DNA of 64,000 bases from Vallitalea sp. (GCA_025210235.1 JAOASG010000024.1:1-64000); one strand, 5' to 3'; shown: positions 1 to 9,973, counted from the stretch's first letter. Notes: generated by a model not told the origin, from the sequence alone. A program made the numbers and translations.

Positions 1-184
1 AAATAGCTTTGACCAGATTCTTAGAAATTCAGGTGGAGACTATCAAGAACTTTTAGCAAAGGTAAATGTAAGAACAGGTAGAGCATCACAATTGTTTTTA
101 GGGATGATTCCAATGGTATTAATTTATCCATTTTTACAAAGGTATTTTACAACTGGTCTTGTAATGGGTAGCGTTAAAGGATAA
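1..184 (+). CDS. Sugar ABC transporter permease, C-terminal end only (MalG-type)
   Basis: Sixty codons are open from the window edge (frame starting at base 2) to the TAA at 182-184. The peptide has a hydrophobic last helix followed by the ending RYFTTGLVMGSVKG, which is typical of the last residues of MalG/CUT1-type carbohydrate permeases. It lies 38 bp before the alpha-galactosidase, so it is probably the last transport gene of the same operon. The N-terminal part, including the EAA loop, is outside the window. Confidence 0.8.
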   Translation, partial: NSFDQILRNSGGDYQELLAKVNVRTGRASQLFLGMIPMVLIYPFLQRYFTTGLVMGSVKG

Positions 185-222
185 GGACTAATTAATATAA
201 TTTAAGGAAGGGAAAATATATT

Positions 223-2331
223 ATGATAATACAAGAAAATGGTATTACTATGGAACTAGTTTTAGAGGAGGGTAAAAGTGCGCGTTTGACATATTGTTCA
301 GCTCTGAATAAACCCCAAAACATGTTTATTAAAGACGACAAAAGATACACATTGGCAGAATTACAGGTGAGTGGATTTGATCAACAAGATCACCATGGGA
401 ATAAACATACAGGAAGTAGCCCTTCATTGTTAATGACTTATTCCGGACATAATGACTATCGTAATGAGATGGGAAGAAAGTTAGAAGTAACACAAAGCTA
501 TAATGATCTTGAACTTGTATCTCATATTCAGTTTTTTGATTCTATACAAGTGATACGAACATGGAATGAGGTTAAAAATAATTCGGACAAAACTTATCCT
601 ATAGAGTATATTTCTTCTTTTTGCTTAACGGGTTTAAGTCTTGGAAGTGATATGGCTAGGGATATTGATGGGGTTGTATATCTACCACATAATACATGGC
701 AAGGTGAAGCTCAATGGAAGTCTTATTCATTACAAGAATTGGGATATGACGTATTAAATGAATTTTCTATGAAACGTATTCATATCGGAAAAACAGGAAC
801 TTGGACAACCAGTGAATACTTACCAATGGGATGCTATTATAATAAGACACTAGACCATAGTATTGTATTTCAAATAGAAACCAATGGATCATGGCATTGG
901 GAGATTAGTGATATTGTTGGACAACTATACTTACAACTTTCTGGTCCCACGTATCAAGAAAATCAATTCACTAAGATACTTAAACCTGGTGAAACATTTA
1001 CTTCTGCCAAAGCAGGAGTTGCCTTTTCGTCTGGTGAGTTTGAATCTGGTATTAGAGAGCTTACAAAATATAGAAGAATGATTAGAAGAGAAAATGAAGA
1101 CAATGAAAAACTGCCAGTAATCTTTAATGATTATATGAACTGTCTAATGGGAGATCCGACTACTGAGGTGTTAAAGCCTCTTATTGATTCAGCAAAAGAT
1201 GCAGGATGTGAATATTTCTGTATTGATTGTGGCTGGTATGATGATGGTTTCTGGTGGGATAATGTTGGTGAATGGTTACCTTCAACAATCAGGTTTCCTA
1301 ATGGTATAGAAGAAGTTATCAATTATATAAGAGAAAAAGGAATGGTTCCAGGTCTTTGGCTTGAGCTAGAAGTGATGGGAGTTTCGTGTAAGAAAGTTAA
1401 AGAAGTGAGTGATGATTGGTTTTTCCAGAGAAACGGTGTTCCTATTATCGATCACTGCAGATATCAGCTTGACTTTAGGAATCCTGAGGTAAGAGCCTTT
1501 GCTACTGAAACAATCAGAAGATTGGTTGAAGATTATGGCGTAAGTTATATCAAAATGGATTATAACATAGATGCAGGTGCAGGCACAGATTATCAATCAG
1601 ATTCAGCAGGTGAAGGATTGCTGATGCATGGTAGAGCTTACCAAAATTGGATATGTGATATGTTTAAACGCTATCCTGACCTAATAATTGAGAATTGTAG
1701 TAGTGGTGGTATGCGTATGGAATATTCCATGTTGGAGATGCATAGTATACAGTCGGTAACCGATCAAACGGATTATATTAAAAACTCAGTAATAGCAGCA
1801 AACGCTGCAACTGCTTGTACACCGGAACAAGCCGCAATGTGGTCATATCCTCTAAAAGAAGGAACAGAAGAAGAAACGATCTATAATATGGTTAGTAGCA
1901 TGCTTTTTAGAATTCATCAAAGTGGTTATTTAGGTCAAATCGGGGAAAAAAGGCTAAATCACGTTATTGAAGGAATTAATTATTATAAAGAAATTCGTGA
2001 AGATATTAAGACTGCGTTACCTTTCTGGCCCATAGGTTTAGCAACTATGCATAGCGAATATATTGTCTATGGTTGTACAACTCCTGACAAAATATATCTT
2101 GCAGTGTGGAGAACGTGTGGAGAAGGTAAACAGGTATGTAACATACCTTTAGACTATATTAATAAATTAAGAAATTCAGATATTGATGATAATAATGAAC
2201 GTCATATTTTGGTTGAATGCACATATCCAAAAACAAAGAAAACAGAATTTTTATATAAGTCAACCGACCAATTATTACAGGTTAATCTTGAATCTAAGAC
2301 AGCTAGAATATTTGAAATAAGTTTTGAATAA
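223..2331 (+). CDS. Alpha-galactosidase, glycoside hydrolase family 36
   Basis: 702 residues, normal length for bacterial GH36. It hydrolyses terminal alpha-1,6-galactose from raffinose-type or galactomannan oligosaccharides. An N-terminal beta-sandwich (about 1-300) precedes the barrel with FCIDCGWYDDGFWWDN (about 330). The nucleophile is Asp446 in YIKMDYN; ENCSSGG follows near 487, and the acid/base is probably Asp514 in VTDQTDY. There is no signal peptide, so it should act in the cytosol on imported sugar. The ATG at 223 has AAGGAAGGG 10 bp upstream; a second ATG nine codons later lacks such a site. It sits between the permease tail and a GH31 gene in one operon. Specificity beyond alpha-galactoside is inferred from the family. 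Confidence 0.9.
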   Translation: MIIQENGITMELVLEEGKSARLTYCSALNKPQNMFIKDDKRYTLAELQVSGFDQQDHHGNKHTGSSPSLLMTYSGHNDYRNEMGRKLEVTQSYNDLELVSHIQFFDSIQVIRTWNEVKNNSDKTYPIEYISSFCLTGLSLGSDMARDIDGVVYLPHNTWQGEAQWKSYSLQELGYDVLNEFSMKRIHIGKTGTWTTSEYLPMGCYYNKTLDHSIVFQIETNGSWHWEISDIVGQLYLQLSGPTYQENQFTKILKPGETFTSAKAGVAFSSGEFESGIRELTKYRRMIRRENEDNEKLPVIFNDYMNCLMGDPTTEVLKPLIDSAKDAGCEYFCIDCGWYDDGFWWDNVGEWLPSTIRFPNGIEEVINYIREKGMVPGLWLELEVMGVSCKKVKEVSDDWFFQRNGVPIIDHCRYQLDFRNPEVRAFATETIRRLVEDYGVSYIKMDYNIDAGAGTDYQSDSAGEGLLMHGRAYQNWICDMFKRYPDLIIENCSSGGMRMEYSMLEMHSIQSVTDQTDYIKNSVIAANAATACTPEQAAMWSYPLKEGTEEETIYNMVSSMLFRIHQSGYLGQIGEKRLNHVIEGINYYKEIREDIKTALPFWPIGLATMHSEYIVYGCTTPDKIYLAVWRTCGEGKQVCNIPLDYINKLRNSDIDDNNERHILVECTYPKTKKTEFLYKSTDQLLQVNLESKTARIFEISFE

Positions 2332-2358
2332 GACTAATACAAACAGTGAGGTGTTAAC

Positions 2359-4404
2359 TTGGAAGCAAACAATGAATTAATGAGCAATGTACGTCTTGAA
2401 GGTAACAATATAATTAGGAGATCGGAAAGAGAGACTTTATTGATAGAACCTTGGGGTAAAAATGCTCTAAGAGTAAGGGCTACACCTAATGGTAAGATAG
2501 AAGAGTTTGGGTGGTCAGCACTGAATGGTCAATCAAAAAAACTATATGGTGAATGCAAAACAAGTATTGAGTCAAACAAAGCTAGAATTACCTATGGCAA
2601 AATAACTTGTGAAGTTTTACCATCAGGAAAATTGAAATTTCTTAATGACAAAGGCAAAATTATACTAGAAGAATATGACAGAAACCGATTTAGAAAAGAT
2701 CAAGAGGGATTTAATAGTGCACTACATATTAATCCAAGAATCTTTAATTCTATTTTAGGTACGGATAATTATAGTCTTGAAATGAGATTTGAAGCCAATG
2801 AAGGTGAAAAAATATTTGGAATGGGACAGTATCAGCAACCCAACTTAAACTTAAAAGGCTGTATTCTTGAATTGGCACAACGTAATTCCCAAGCGAGTGT
2901 TCCTTTTATGATTTCTAATCATGGTTATGGTCTATTATGGAATAATCCAGCCATAGGAAAGGTTACTTTTGGGGAAAACTTGACAGAATGGACAGCAAAA
3001 TCAACAAAGCAGTTAGATTATTGGATTACAGTGGATGATTCTCCTGGAAACATTGAAGAAAACTATACAGATGTTGTAGGAAGAGCTCCTACTATTCCTG
3101 AATATGCTCTTGGTTTTTGGCAATGCAAGCTTAGATATCAGACTCAAGAAGAGTTATTAGAGGTAGCAAGGGAATATAAGAGAAGGGGTTTACCAATTTC
3201 TGTGATTGTATGTGACTTTTATCATTGGCCTTATGAAGGGGACTGGAGGTTTGATGAAGAATATTGGCCTGACCCAAAAGCAATGGTTGATGAATTAAAA
3301 GATATGGGAATTGAATTAATGGTTTCAGTTTGGCCAACAGTTGAATATCAAAGTGAAAGCTTTGCTGATATGTTTGAAAACCAGATGTTAGTCAGAACTG
3401 AAATGGGAGGTAGAATTACACAGTTAAATAATGCTAAATTTATTGATGCAACGAATTCAAAGGCGAGAAACTATGTGTGGAATAAACTAAAGAAAAACTA
3501 CTATGATTATGGAATTAGAACTTTTTGGTTAGATGAAGCTGAACCAGAATATTTTGAATATGCTTTTGAACAATATCGATATCAGTTAGGTTCTGATTTA
3601 GAAGTTGGAAATAGTTATCCCAGATATTATTCTCAAATGGTTTATGATGGTCTTAAACAAGAACAGCAAGAAGATATAATAAGTTTGGTTAGATGTGCAT
3701 GGGTTGGATCACAAAAGTATGGTAGTCTTATATGGTCCGGTGATATTGATTCAAGTTTTCGTTCATTAAGAAACCAATTGTCTGCAGGGTTGAATATGGG
3801 TTTGGCAGGTATACCATGGTGGACAACAGATATAGGTGGTTTTCACGGTGGACATATTGAAGATAAAAAGTTCCATGAGTGTCTAGTAAGGTGGTTTGAA
3901 TTTGGAGCATTCTGTCCTGTATTTAGATTACATGGAGACAGAGAACCACATAAAAAACCATTAGGAACAACTAAGGGAGCACAGGTAGCAAGTGGTGCTG
4001 ATAATGAAGTATGGACATATGGCGATGAGGTATATGCGATTTGTAAAAAATATATGTTTATTCGTGAAAAACTTCAGGAATATATCAAACAGCAAATGGA
4101 GATTGCTAGTACAAAAGGTACTCCAGTAATGCGTCCATTATTCTATGATTATTATGATGATGAAAAAACTTGGGAGATTAAAGATGAGTATATGTTTGGT
4201 TCAGAAATTTTAGTTGCACCAATATTATATGAGGAAATGACCGAAAGAAAAGTTTATTTCCCTAAAGGTAATTGGATTCATATTGATACTAAAGAAGAAT
4301 ATAAAGGTAATCAAACATGTATAGTTCAAGCACCTTTGAATAGTATGCCAGTATTTGTACTAAAAGGTGAAAAAACTAATCTCATTAATAGGTATGGTTT
4401 ATAA
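2359..4404 (+). CDS. GH31 family alpha-glycosidase (alpha-xylosidase/alpha-glucosidase type)
   Basis: 681 residues with a GH31 layout: N-terminal beta-sandwich (1-230), TIM barrel (about 240-570) and C-terminal beta domains. The barrel shows SVIVCDFYHWPYEGDW, the nucleophile Asp392 in FWLDEAEPE, and the probable acid/base Asp462 in WSGDIDSSF, followed by GIPWWTTDIGGF. GH31 enzymes act on alpha-glucosides, alpha-xylosides or, in some subgroups, alpha-galactosides; the sequence alone does not decide which. The start is TTG at 2359 with GTGAGGTG a few bases upstream; no in-frame ATG with a better site is near. No signal peptide. Cotranscribed with the GH36 gene 27 bp upstream. Confidence 0.88.
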   Translation: MEANNELMSNVRLEGNNIIRRSERETLLIEPWGKNALRVRATPNGKIEEFGWSALNGQSKKLYGECKTSIESNKARITYGKITCEVLPSGKLKFLNDKGKIILEEYDRNRFRKDQEGFNSALHINPRIFNSILGTDNYSLEMRFEANEGEKIFGMGQYQQPNLNLKGCILELAQRNSQASVPFMISNHGYGLLWNNPAIGKVTFGENLTEWTAKSTKQLDYWITVDDSPGNIEENYTDVVGRAPTIPEYALGFWQCKLRYQTQEELLEVAREYKRRGLPISVIVCDFYHWPYEGDWRFDEEYWPDPKAMVDELKDMGIELMVSVWPTVEYQSESFADMFENQMLVRTEMGGRITQLNNAKFIDATNSKARNYVWNKLKKNYYDYGIRTFWLDEAEPEYFEYAFEQYRYQLGSDLEVGNSYPRYYSQMVYDGLKQEQQEDIISLVRCAWVGSQKYGSLIWSGDIDSSFRSLRNQLSAGLNMGLAGIPWWTTDIGGFHGGHIEDKKFHECLVRWFEFGAFCPVFRLHGDREPHKKPLGTTKGAQVASGADNEVWTYGDEVYAICKKYMFIREKLQEYIKQQMEIASTKGTPVMRPLFYDYYDDEKTWEIKDEYMFGSEILVAPILYEEMTERKVYFPKGNWIHIDTKEEYKGNQTCIVQAPLNSMPVFVLKGEKTNLINRYGL

Positions 4405-4468
4405 AGATAAATTAAAAATATTTATAAATACTATTAAGTTGATTACTGCTTAAAGAGGGGTAAAAAAG

Positions 4469-6106
4469 ATGGATAATAAACCCAATGTGATGATTATTTG
4501 TACAGATCAGCAGCGCTATGATACAATTCATGAACTAGGTTATGATTATATGATTACACCAAATTTAGATGAGCTTTGCAGGGAAGGTTGTTCTTACGTG
4601 AATGCTCATACTCACAATCCGATATGTATGCCAGCAAGACACGATTTACTGCTAGGAATGCCGGCAAGAGCTCATGGATATTTTGCCAATAATGAGATGC
4701 AAAGTATTAAAGATTATTCTCTCCCTACACTTTCAAGAATTTTTTCAGATGCAGGATATAGAACTGCAGCTATTGGTAAAATGCATTTTTCACCGTCGAG
4801 AGCTCATCATGGATATAATGAGTTATATTTAATGGAGGAATTACCTAAGCATCGATATGATGATCAATATGCTACGTATCTAAAAGAGGTTGGATTGGAA
4901 GAGGTGCAGAATCTGCACGGAGTAAGACCGTATCTATATCATACGCCACAACAGTCACAGATACCTTTGCCTCATTATGAAACTAGTTGGGTTAAGGATA
5001 AGACCATAGAGTGGCTAGATAATAATGAGAGGGATCCTTTCTTTTTGTTCGTAGGATATATTAAGCCACATCCACCTTGGGATATTCCAAAAGAATATCA
5101 AGGGATTTATAAGGATAAAGATATTAAAAAAGCGATTAACTCTACTAGACTTTTTCCAAATAACAAGGCGAGTGGAAGTTGGTTTGGTGACGACGACAGC
5201 GAGGAGCAAAAGCGTAAAATAAGAGAAGCATACTTTACCACGATTACTATGACTGATAATAGTATTGGAGAGATTATTACTTATCTGAGAAAATCGGGGC
5301 AACTTGATAATACGATGATTATTTTTACATCAGATCATGGAGAGATGCTTCAGGATAAAGGGTATTATAGTAAGCAAATGCCATATGATTCATCTGTAAG
5401 AGTACCTTTTGTTATTCGTTATCCAGAGTTATTTAAAGCCAATACGAGAAACGAAGACTTTGTTGACTTAATGGATATTTTGCCAACTTGTCTAGATGTT
5501 TGTGGACTTGAATATCCAGGTGACATTGATAATTTATATGGTGAATCTCTTTGTAATGGAACAATAAAAAGCAAAAACAGAGAGGAAATTATATGTGCTT
5601 GTGAATTCCTGAATGATACTAGATGGGTGATGAGCAGGAATAAAAGGTATAAATATATCTATCGATATAATGATGGTTTTGAAGAGTTTTATGATATGGA
5701 ATTGGATCCATGTGAAGCTCATAATATTATAAGTGATTTTAAAAGTAGTAAAGTATATAAGAATCTTAGAAAAAAAGCTTGTGACTATGAAGCAACTTGG
5801 GGACCTGAGGGAGCTATTGGAGAAGAAGGAGATTTTATTAAGTTCCCCAAACGTTATAATGATGGGTGGGAATATGGGAAGTACCATCTGTGGAGTAATA
5901 GCCAGACTCATAGATTCTACCGATATGGTAAGGATAAATGTGGAAAGCAACTAAATAAGGAAATTTATCACAGCATTGCTAATGAAGAATTAAGCGGTAC
6001 AAAGCTTAATGAAGTATTCAATGATCCTTATTGGAAAGAAGATTTCGAGACTAAGGTTACTAGATATGGAGTTAAGTGCTGTGATGTTTACAATATGTTT
6101 AAGTAA
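4469..6106 (+). CDS. Type I sulfatase (formylglycine-dependent, alkaline phosphatase superfamily)
   Basis: 545 residues. It shows the sulfatase signature C-x-P-x-R as NPICMPARHD, where Cys53 would be oxidised to formylglycine, plus metal-binding CTDQQR near the N-terminus and FTSDHGEML near residue 285. The family hydrolyses sulfate esters, here presumably on an imported oligosaccharide, since there is no signal peptide and the upstream genes are cytosolic glycosidases. Cys-type sulfatases in anaerobes need a radical-SAM maturase (anSME); none is in this window. The extra C-terminal stretch (about 440-545) is rich in aromatic residues and is not explained. It ends the operon at the terminator at 6154. 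Confidence 0.88.
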   Translation: MDNKPNVMIICTDQQRYDTIHELGYDYMITPNLDELCREGCSYVNAHTHNPICMPARHDLLLGMPARAHGYFANNEMQSIKDYSLPTLSRIFSDAGYRTAAIGKMHFSPSRAHHGYNELYLMEELPKHRYDDQYATYLKEVGLEEVQNLHGVRPYLYHTPQQSQIPLPHYETSWVKDKTIEWLDNNERDPFFLFVGYIKPHPPWDIPKEYQGIYKDKDIKKAINSTRLFPNNKASGSWFGDDDSEEQKRKIREAYFTTITMTDNSIGEIITYLRKSGQLDNTMIIFTSDHGEMLQDKGYYSKQMPYDSSVRVPFVIRYPELFKANTRNEDFVDLMDILPTCLDVCGLEYPGDIDNLYGESLCNGTIKSKNREEIICACEFLNDTRWVMSRNKRYKYIYRYNDGFEEFYDMELDPCEAHNIISDFKSSKVYKNLRKKACDYEATWGPEGAIGEEGDFIKFPKRYNDGWEYGKYHLWSNSQTHRFYRYGKDKCGKQLNKEIYHSIANEELSGTKLNEVFNDPYWKEDFETKVTRYGVKCCDVYNMFK

Positions 6107-6153
6107 AGAAATAGGTTAATAGAAGCAATTTAAAATAATTGTTTAATAAAAAC

Positions 6154-6187
6154 AGAAGTAAAGGTTTTTGCCTTACTTCTTTTTTTA
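6154..6187 (+). terminator. Intrinsic terminator after the sulfatase gene
   Basis: AGAAGTAAAGG pairs with CCTTACTTCT across a short T-rich loop, with one bulged A, and a run of T follows. It separates the sugar operon from the iron-regulated promoter at 6216. Confidence 0.85.
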
Positions 6188-6215
6188 TTACTATTTTTAC
6201 ATTATAAAGAAAATA

Positions 6216-6269
6216 TTGACAGGCTAAGTAAAAAAAGCTATAATCTATATGAAAATGAAATTCATTATT
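6216..6269 (+). promoter_or_regulatory. Consensus sigma-A promoter with Fur box (chelatase/ABC operon)
   Basis: TTGACA (6216-6221) and TATAAT (6239-6244) are perfect consensus boxes with 17 bp between them. Bases 6251-6269 match the Fur consensus GATAATGATAATCATTATC at 15 of 19 positions and cover the expected start of transcription. A strong promoter blocked by Fur when iron is plentiful is the simplest reading. Confidence 0.85.
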
Positions 6270-6287
6270 TATTGAAAGGGGGATTCA

Positions 6288-7058
6288 ATGACATATAAAT
6301 ACATATTATTAGTGAGTTATGGTTGTTCAAGTAAAAATCAATTAGATAAAATAATTATTAATGTAGCAAATGAATTACAAGAGCGTTATCCAAAATATAA
6401 AGTAGATTACGCTTTTTTATCATCATTTATGAGAGATCTACTTATAAAAAAAGAAAATATAAAAGTAGACTTATTGAATGAAAAAATTGAACAATTAAAT
6501 TATATGGGAGTAAAAGAAATAATTATTCAACCTATATTAATGGTACCTGGAAGTGAGTTTTTAAAAATAGAAAATTGCTGTAGTACGTATAGAAATATTA
6601 AATTTAAAATTGGAAAAACATTATTACACGATAAAACTACGTTTGATGAAACTTATTCTTTGATTGAAGATTATATAAATAAGGATATATCTGATAATAC
6701 TGGAATAGTTTTTATGGGTCATGGAACTAATGATTTTGCTCAAGATAAATATAATGATTATGCTAGATATATAAGTAATAAAAATAATTATGTTTATTTA
6801 GGTACATTAGAAGCAAAGCCAGATATAGATGATATTTTAGTAAGGTTAGAAAGAGCTAATATAAATATAGTTCATTTATATCCTTTTTTAATTGGATGTG
6901 GTGCACACACATTAAAAGATATGTTGGGGGATAATAATTATTCATGGAAATATAAATTAGAAAAAGCTGGAATAAAAGTATTAGGGCATCAAAAAGGATT
7001 AAGTGACCATATCTTTTATAACAAATTATTAATTAACAAAATAAAAAAACTTATATAA
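6288..7058 (+). CDS. cbiK: CbiK-type anaerobic chelatase (sirohydrochlorin cobaltochelatase family)
   Basis: 256 residues in the class II chelatase fold. The metal-binding histidines fall at His145 (FMGHGTND) and His207 (GCGAHTLKDM), the same numbers as in Salmonella CbiK, and the conserved LGTLEAKPD lies between them. CbiK inserts cobalt into sirohydrochlorin in anaerobic B12 synthesis. Here, however, it is the first gene of a Fur-controlled operon with a FecBCD/HmuTUV-type importer and no other cob/cbi gene. A role in iron-porphyrin handling, such as removing or inserting iron, is therefore a real alternative. No signal peptide. The ATG at 6288 follows AAAGGGGG. Confidence 0.85.
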   Translation: MTYKYILLVSYGCSSKNQLDKIIINVANELQERYPKYKVDYAFLSSFMRDLLIKKENIKVDLLNEKIEQLNYMGVKEIIIQPILMVPGSEFLKIENCCSTYRNIKFKIGKTLLHDKTTFDETYSLIEDYINKDISDNTGIVFMGHGTNDFAQDKYNDYARYISNKNNYVYLGTLEAKPDIDDILVRLERANINIVHLYPFLIGCGAHTLKDMLGDNNYSWKYKLEKAGIKVLGHQKGLSDHIFYNKLLINKIKKLI

Positions 7059-7089
7059 TAAGTTTAAATTACAAATTTAGGAGGAAATT

Positions 7090-8130
7090 ATGAAAAAACT
7101 TTTTTTAGTATTAACTATTATTTTAACGAGTACATTAGCTTTTAGTGGATGTACTAATAAGGAAAATGCAACTGAGACACAAAAAACTCAACCAGAAAAT
7201 AAAGATGCTGATAAAAATGAAGAGAACAATAAAGAACAAAATAAGGAAGAAAATAGTAGTTTAGATATAAATAAAGAAGATTTAATTGAGGTTACAGATG
7301 CTTTTGGAGATACAATAAAATTAAAAAAGAGACCTGAAAATGTTATTTGTTTATATAATTCATATTTAGATTTATGGGATCAAGCAGGAGGTAAAGTAGT
7401 TGGACGTATATCAACAAAAGGTTTTGTTCCAGAAAATGCAAAAGATGCAAGTATAGTTGGTACAATGTCAAAACCTGATATGGAAAAAATAATAGCATTA
7501 AAACCTGATTTGATTATTATGTCTGGTAATCATTCACAAACTGAATTTACTGATTTATTTAAGCAAAATAATATACCTTATTATGCAGTTAAGTATACAA
7601 GTTTAACTGAATTTTTAGATGTATATAAAGTATTTACTTCATTAACTAGTCATGATGAATTATATGAAGAAAAAGGTGTAAAAATTAAAAATGAGATTGA
7701 TGATATTCTTGCTAGAGTACCAAAAGATAAAAAACCATCAGCTTTAGTACTTTTTGGGACATCTAAAACTGTTAAAGCTATGTTGCCTAATTCACAAGTA
7801 GGTGCTATGTTAGAAGATCTAGGTGTTACTAATATTGCTTATGATGCACAGTTATCTGATGAAGAAATGCAAACATTTAGTATGGAAAAAGTAGTACAAA
7901 GAGCGCCTGAATTTATTTTTGTTCAAACAATGGGTGATGTTGAAGAAGTTAAAAAAAGAATTGCTGATGATGTAGAAGCTAATCCTGCATGGGGCTCATT
8001 GGAAGCAGTTAAAAATAATAAATATTACTATTTAGATAAAGAATTGTACTTGTATAAGCCTAACATGAAATATGCTGAAGCTTATAGAGGACTTGCCAAA
8101 TTATTATATCCAGAAGTATTTGGAGAGTAG
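7090..8130 (+). CDS. Iron/haem/cobalamin ABC transporter substrate-binding lipoprotein (FecB/HmuT family)
   Basis: 346 residues. A lipoprotein signal peptide ends at LAFSGC (Cys21) and is followed by an Asn/Glu/Lys-rich linker to about residue 60. The clamshell domain (PF01497 type) starts with VTDAFGDTIKLKKRPENVI. It should sit on the outer face of the membrane and pass the ligand to the permease at 8139. Family members bind ferric siderophores, haem or cobalamin; the Fur box of the operon argues for iron or haem. ATG at 7090 with TTAGGAGGAA ahead. Confidence 0.88.
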   Translation: MKKLFLVLTIILTSTLAFSGCTNKENATETQKTQPENKDADKNEENNKEQNKEENSSLDINKEDLIEVTDAFGDTIKLKKRPENVICLYNSYLDLWDQAGGKVVGRISTKGFVPENAKDASIVGTMSKPDMEKIIALKPDLIIMSGNHSQTEFTDLFKQNNIPYYAVKYTSLTEFLDVYKVFTSLTSHDELYEEKGVKIKNEIDDILARVPKDKKPSALVLFGTSKTVKAMLPNSQVGAMLEDLGVTNIAYDAQLSDEEMQTFSMEKVVQRAPEFIFVQTMGDVEEVKKRIADDVEANPAWGSLEAVKNNKYYYLDKELYLYKPNMKYAEAYRGLAKLLYPEVFGE

Positions 8131-8138
8131 GTTACATA

Positions 8139-9137
8139 ATGGAGACAGAAAAATCACATTCAAAAAAATTTATTACATTATTAATACTATTAGTAATAGC
8201 ATTCATTGTACTAATTGGTAGTATTGTTCTTGGCTCAGTCAATATACCAATAACAAATGTATTTAAAGCTGTTTTTACTAAAGAGAATACAGTAGATCAT
8301 CAAATTATATGGAATATAAGATTGCCAAGAGTATTGATTGGTGCCTTAGTGGGTATTTGTCTAAGTCTTGCCGGTGTTATTTTACAGGGGATTATGCGTA
8401 ATCCCCTTGCTTCACCTAATATAATTGGAGTAACATCAGGTGCAGGTCTGGCAGCTTATGTCATTTTAATACTATTTCCAAATTACTATTATTTAGTACC
8501 AGCTGGAGCTTTTGGTGGAGCTTTTTTGGCTACATTATTTATTTATTGTTTAGCATGGAAAGATGGAGTTCAACCCATGAGGTTAGTATTAGCTGGTGTT
8601 GCTTTCTCATCTTTATTGGGAGCTGGAATTAATACTCTTATGACTTTTTTTCCCGATAGAGTAGCTGGAGCAGTTAGTTTTATGGTAGGAAGCTTATCGG
8701 GTCGTACATGGCCACATTTTAATTTGTTATGGCCATATGCTTTAGCTGGATGTGTTTGTATAATATTTTTTGCACAGAAAATTAATATTCTTTTATTAGG
8801 TGATGAGATAGCAACAGGATTAGGATTAAAGGTGGAAAGAATAAGATTAATACTAATTATGTTAGCGTCATTATTAGCAGCTAGTGCTGTTAGTACGGTT
8901 GGATTATTAGGATTCGTTGGACTTATTGTCCCTCATACTGCACGTATGATAATAGGTTCAGATTATAGATATCTATTTCCAACTACTGCAATTTTAGGAG
9001 CTATTACTGTAATGGCTTGTGATACATTAGCTAGAATTGCATTTGATCCAATTGAATTACCAGTTGGTATTGTAATGGCATTTCTTGGAGCACCATTCTT
9101 TTTATATTTATTAAGAGAGAGGAAAAAAAGTATATGA
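8139..9137 (+). CDS. Iron/haem/cobalamin ABC transporter permease (FecCD family)
   Basis: 332 residues and about ten hydrophobic segments, the usual size for FecCD/BtuC permeases. Family marks include RLPRVLIGALVGICLSLAG near 55, GIMRNPLASPNIIG near 85, and GLLGFVGLIVPHTARM near 255. A single permease gene suggests a homodimer. Eight bp separate it from the binding protein, and its stop overlaps the ATPase start (ATGA). Confidence 0.92.
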   Translation: METEKSHSKKFITLLILLVIAFIVLIGSIVLGSVNIPITNVFKAVFTKENTVDHQIIWNIRLPRVLIGALVGICLSLAGVILQGIMRNPLASPNIIGVTSGAGLAAYVILILFPNYYYLVPAGAFGGAFLATLFIYCLAWKDGVQPMRLVLAGVAFSSLLGAGINTLMTFFPDRVAGAVSFMVGSLSGRTWPHFNLLWPYALAGCVCIIFFAQKINILLLGDEIATGLGLKVERIRLILIMLASLLAASAVSTVGLLGFVGLIVPHTARMIIGSDYRYLFPTTAILGAITVMACDTLARIAFDPIELPVGIVMAFLGAPFFLYLLRERKKSI

Positions 9138-9934
9138 TTGTTCTTGAAGGAAAAGAGTTGGAGATTTCATATGGAGAAAGAACTATTGTTAGGGATTTAG
9201 ATATAGAGATTGAAAAAGGAGAAGTATATACAATTATAGGTCCAAATGGTTGTGGAAAATCAACTTTATTAAAAGGATTATCAAGGTGTAAAAAACTTGA
9301 TAAGGGGGAGATATATTTATCTTCTAATAATATTAATAAATATAATTCCAAAGAAGTAGCTAAAAAAGTTGCTATTCTTCCACAAATAAGGAATGTACCA
9401 GGAGATATTAAGGTGAAAACTATTGTGGGTTATGGTAGATATCCTCATTTAGGGATTAGAAACCATTTAGAAGAAAAAGATATAAAAACAGTAGAGTGGG
9501 CAATGAAAAAAACAGGAGTTATAGAATTAAAAGATAGAGAAATAGGTACTTTATCAGGTGGTGAAGGTCAGAGAGTGTGGATAGCTATGGCTCTCGCACA
9601 AAAAACAGATATATTAATACTAGATGAACCTACCACTTTTTTAGATATTTCTCATCAATTAGAAGTTCTAGAATTAGTTAAAGAACTTAATAAAGAATTA
9701 GGAATTACAATAATAATGGTATTACATGATTTGAATTTAGCAGCTAGATATTCTTCACGTATTATAGTTATGAAAGATGGACAAATTGTAGTGGAAGGAA
9801 TTCCAGATGAAGTATTTAAAGAAAATGTTTTAGAGAAAGTGTTTGGTATACGTGCAAGTATTATGCATGACGAAATACATAACTGTCCTTTTTTTATTCC
9901 TATTAACAAAAATAATAAAAAGATAGCTGTATAA
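9134..9934 (+). CDS. Iron/haem/cobalamin ABC transporter ATPase (FecE/HmuV family)
   Basis: 266 residues. Walker A GPNGCGKSTL (near 36), signature LSGGEGQRVWIAMALAQ and Walker B ILILDEPT are intact, followed by the His-switch VLHDL. The start overlaps the permease stop by 4 bp, which indicates translational coupling. The C-terminus carries HDEIHNCPFFIPI, a short His/Cys segment often seen in this subfamily. Energises uptake by the proteins at 7090 and 8139. Confidence 0.92.
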   Translation: MIVLEGKELEISYGERTIVRDLDIEIEKGEVYTIIGPNGCGKSTLLKGLSRCKKLDKGEIYLSSNNINKYNSKEVAKKVAILPQIRNVPGDIKVKTIVGYGRYPHLGIRNHLEEKDIKTVEWAMKKTGVIELKDREIGTLSGGEGQRVWIAMALAQKTDILILDEPTTFLDISHQLEVLELVKELNKELGITIIMVLHDLNLAARYSSRIIVMKDGQIVVEGIPDEVFKENVLEKVFGIRASIMHDEIHNCPFFIPINKNNKKIAV

Positions 9935-9950
9935 AAGAATGAAAGATAAT

Positions 9951-9973
9951 AATGCATAATTAAATTATGCATT
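9951..9973. terminator. Perfect 10-bp hairpin between convergent genes
   Basis: AATGCATAAT, TAA loop, ATTATGCATT. It lies between the ABC operon and the convergent flavodoxin gene and could stop transcription from both sides, but the T tracts are poor. Confidence 0.55.

Noticed and set aside
4930..4944. GTATCTATATCATAC as another CRP/FNR-type site
   Set aside because: It breaks the 5-4-5 symmetry and lies inside the sulfatase gene.
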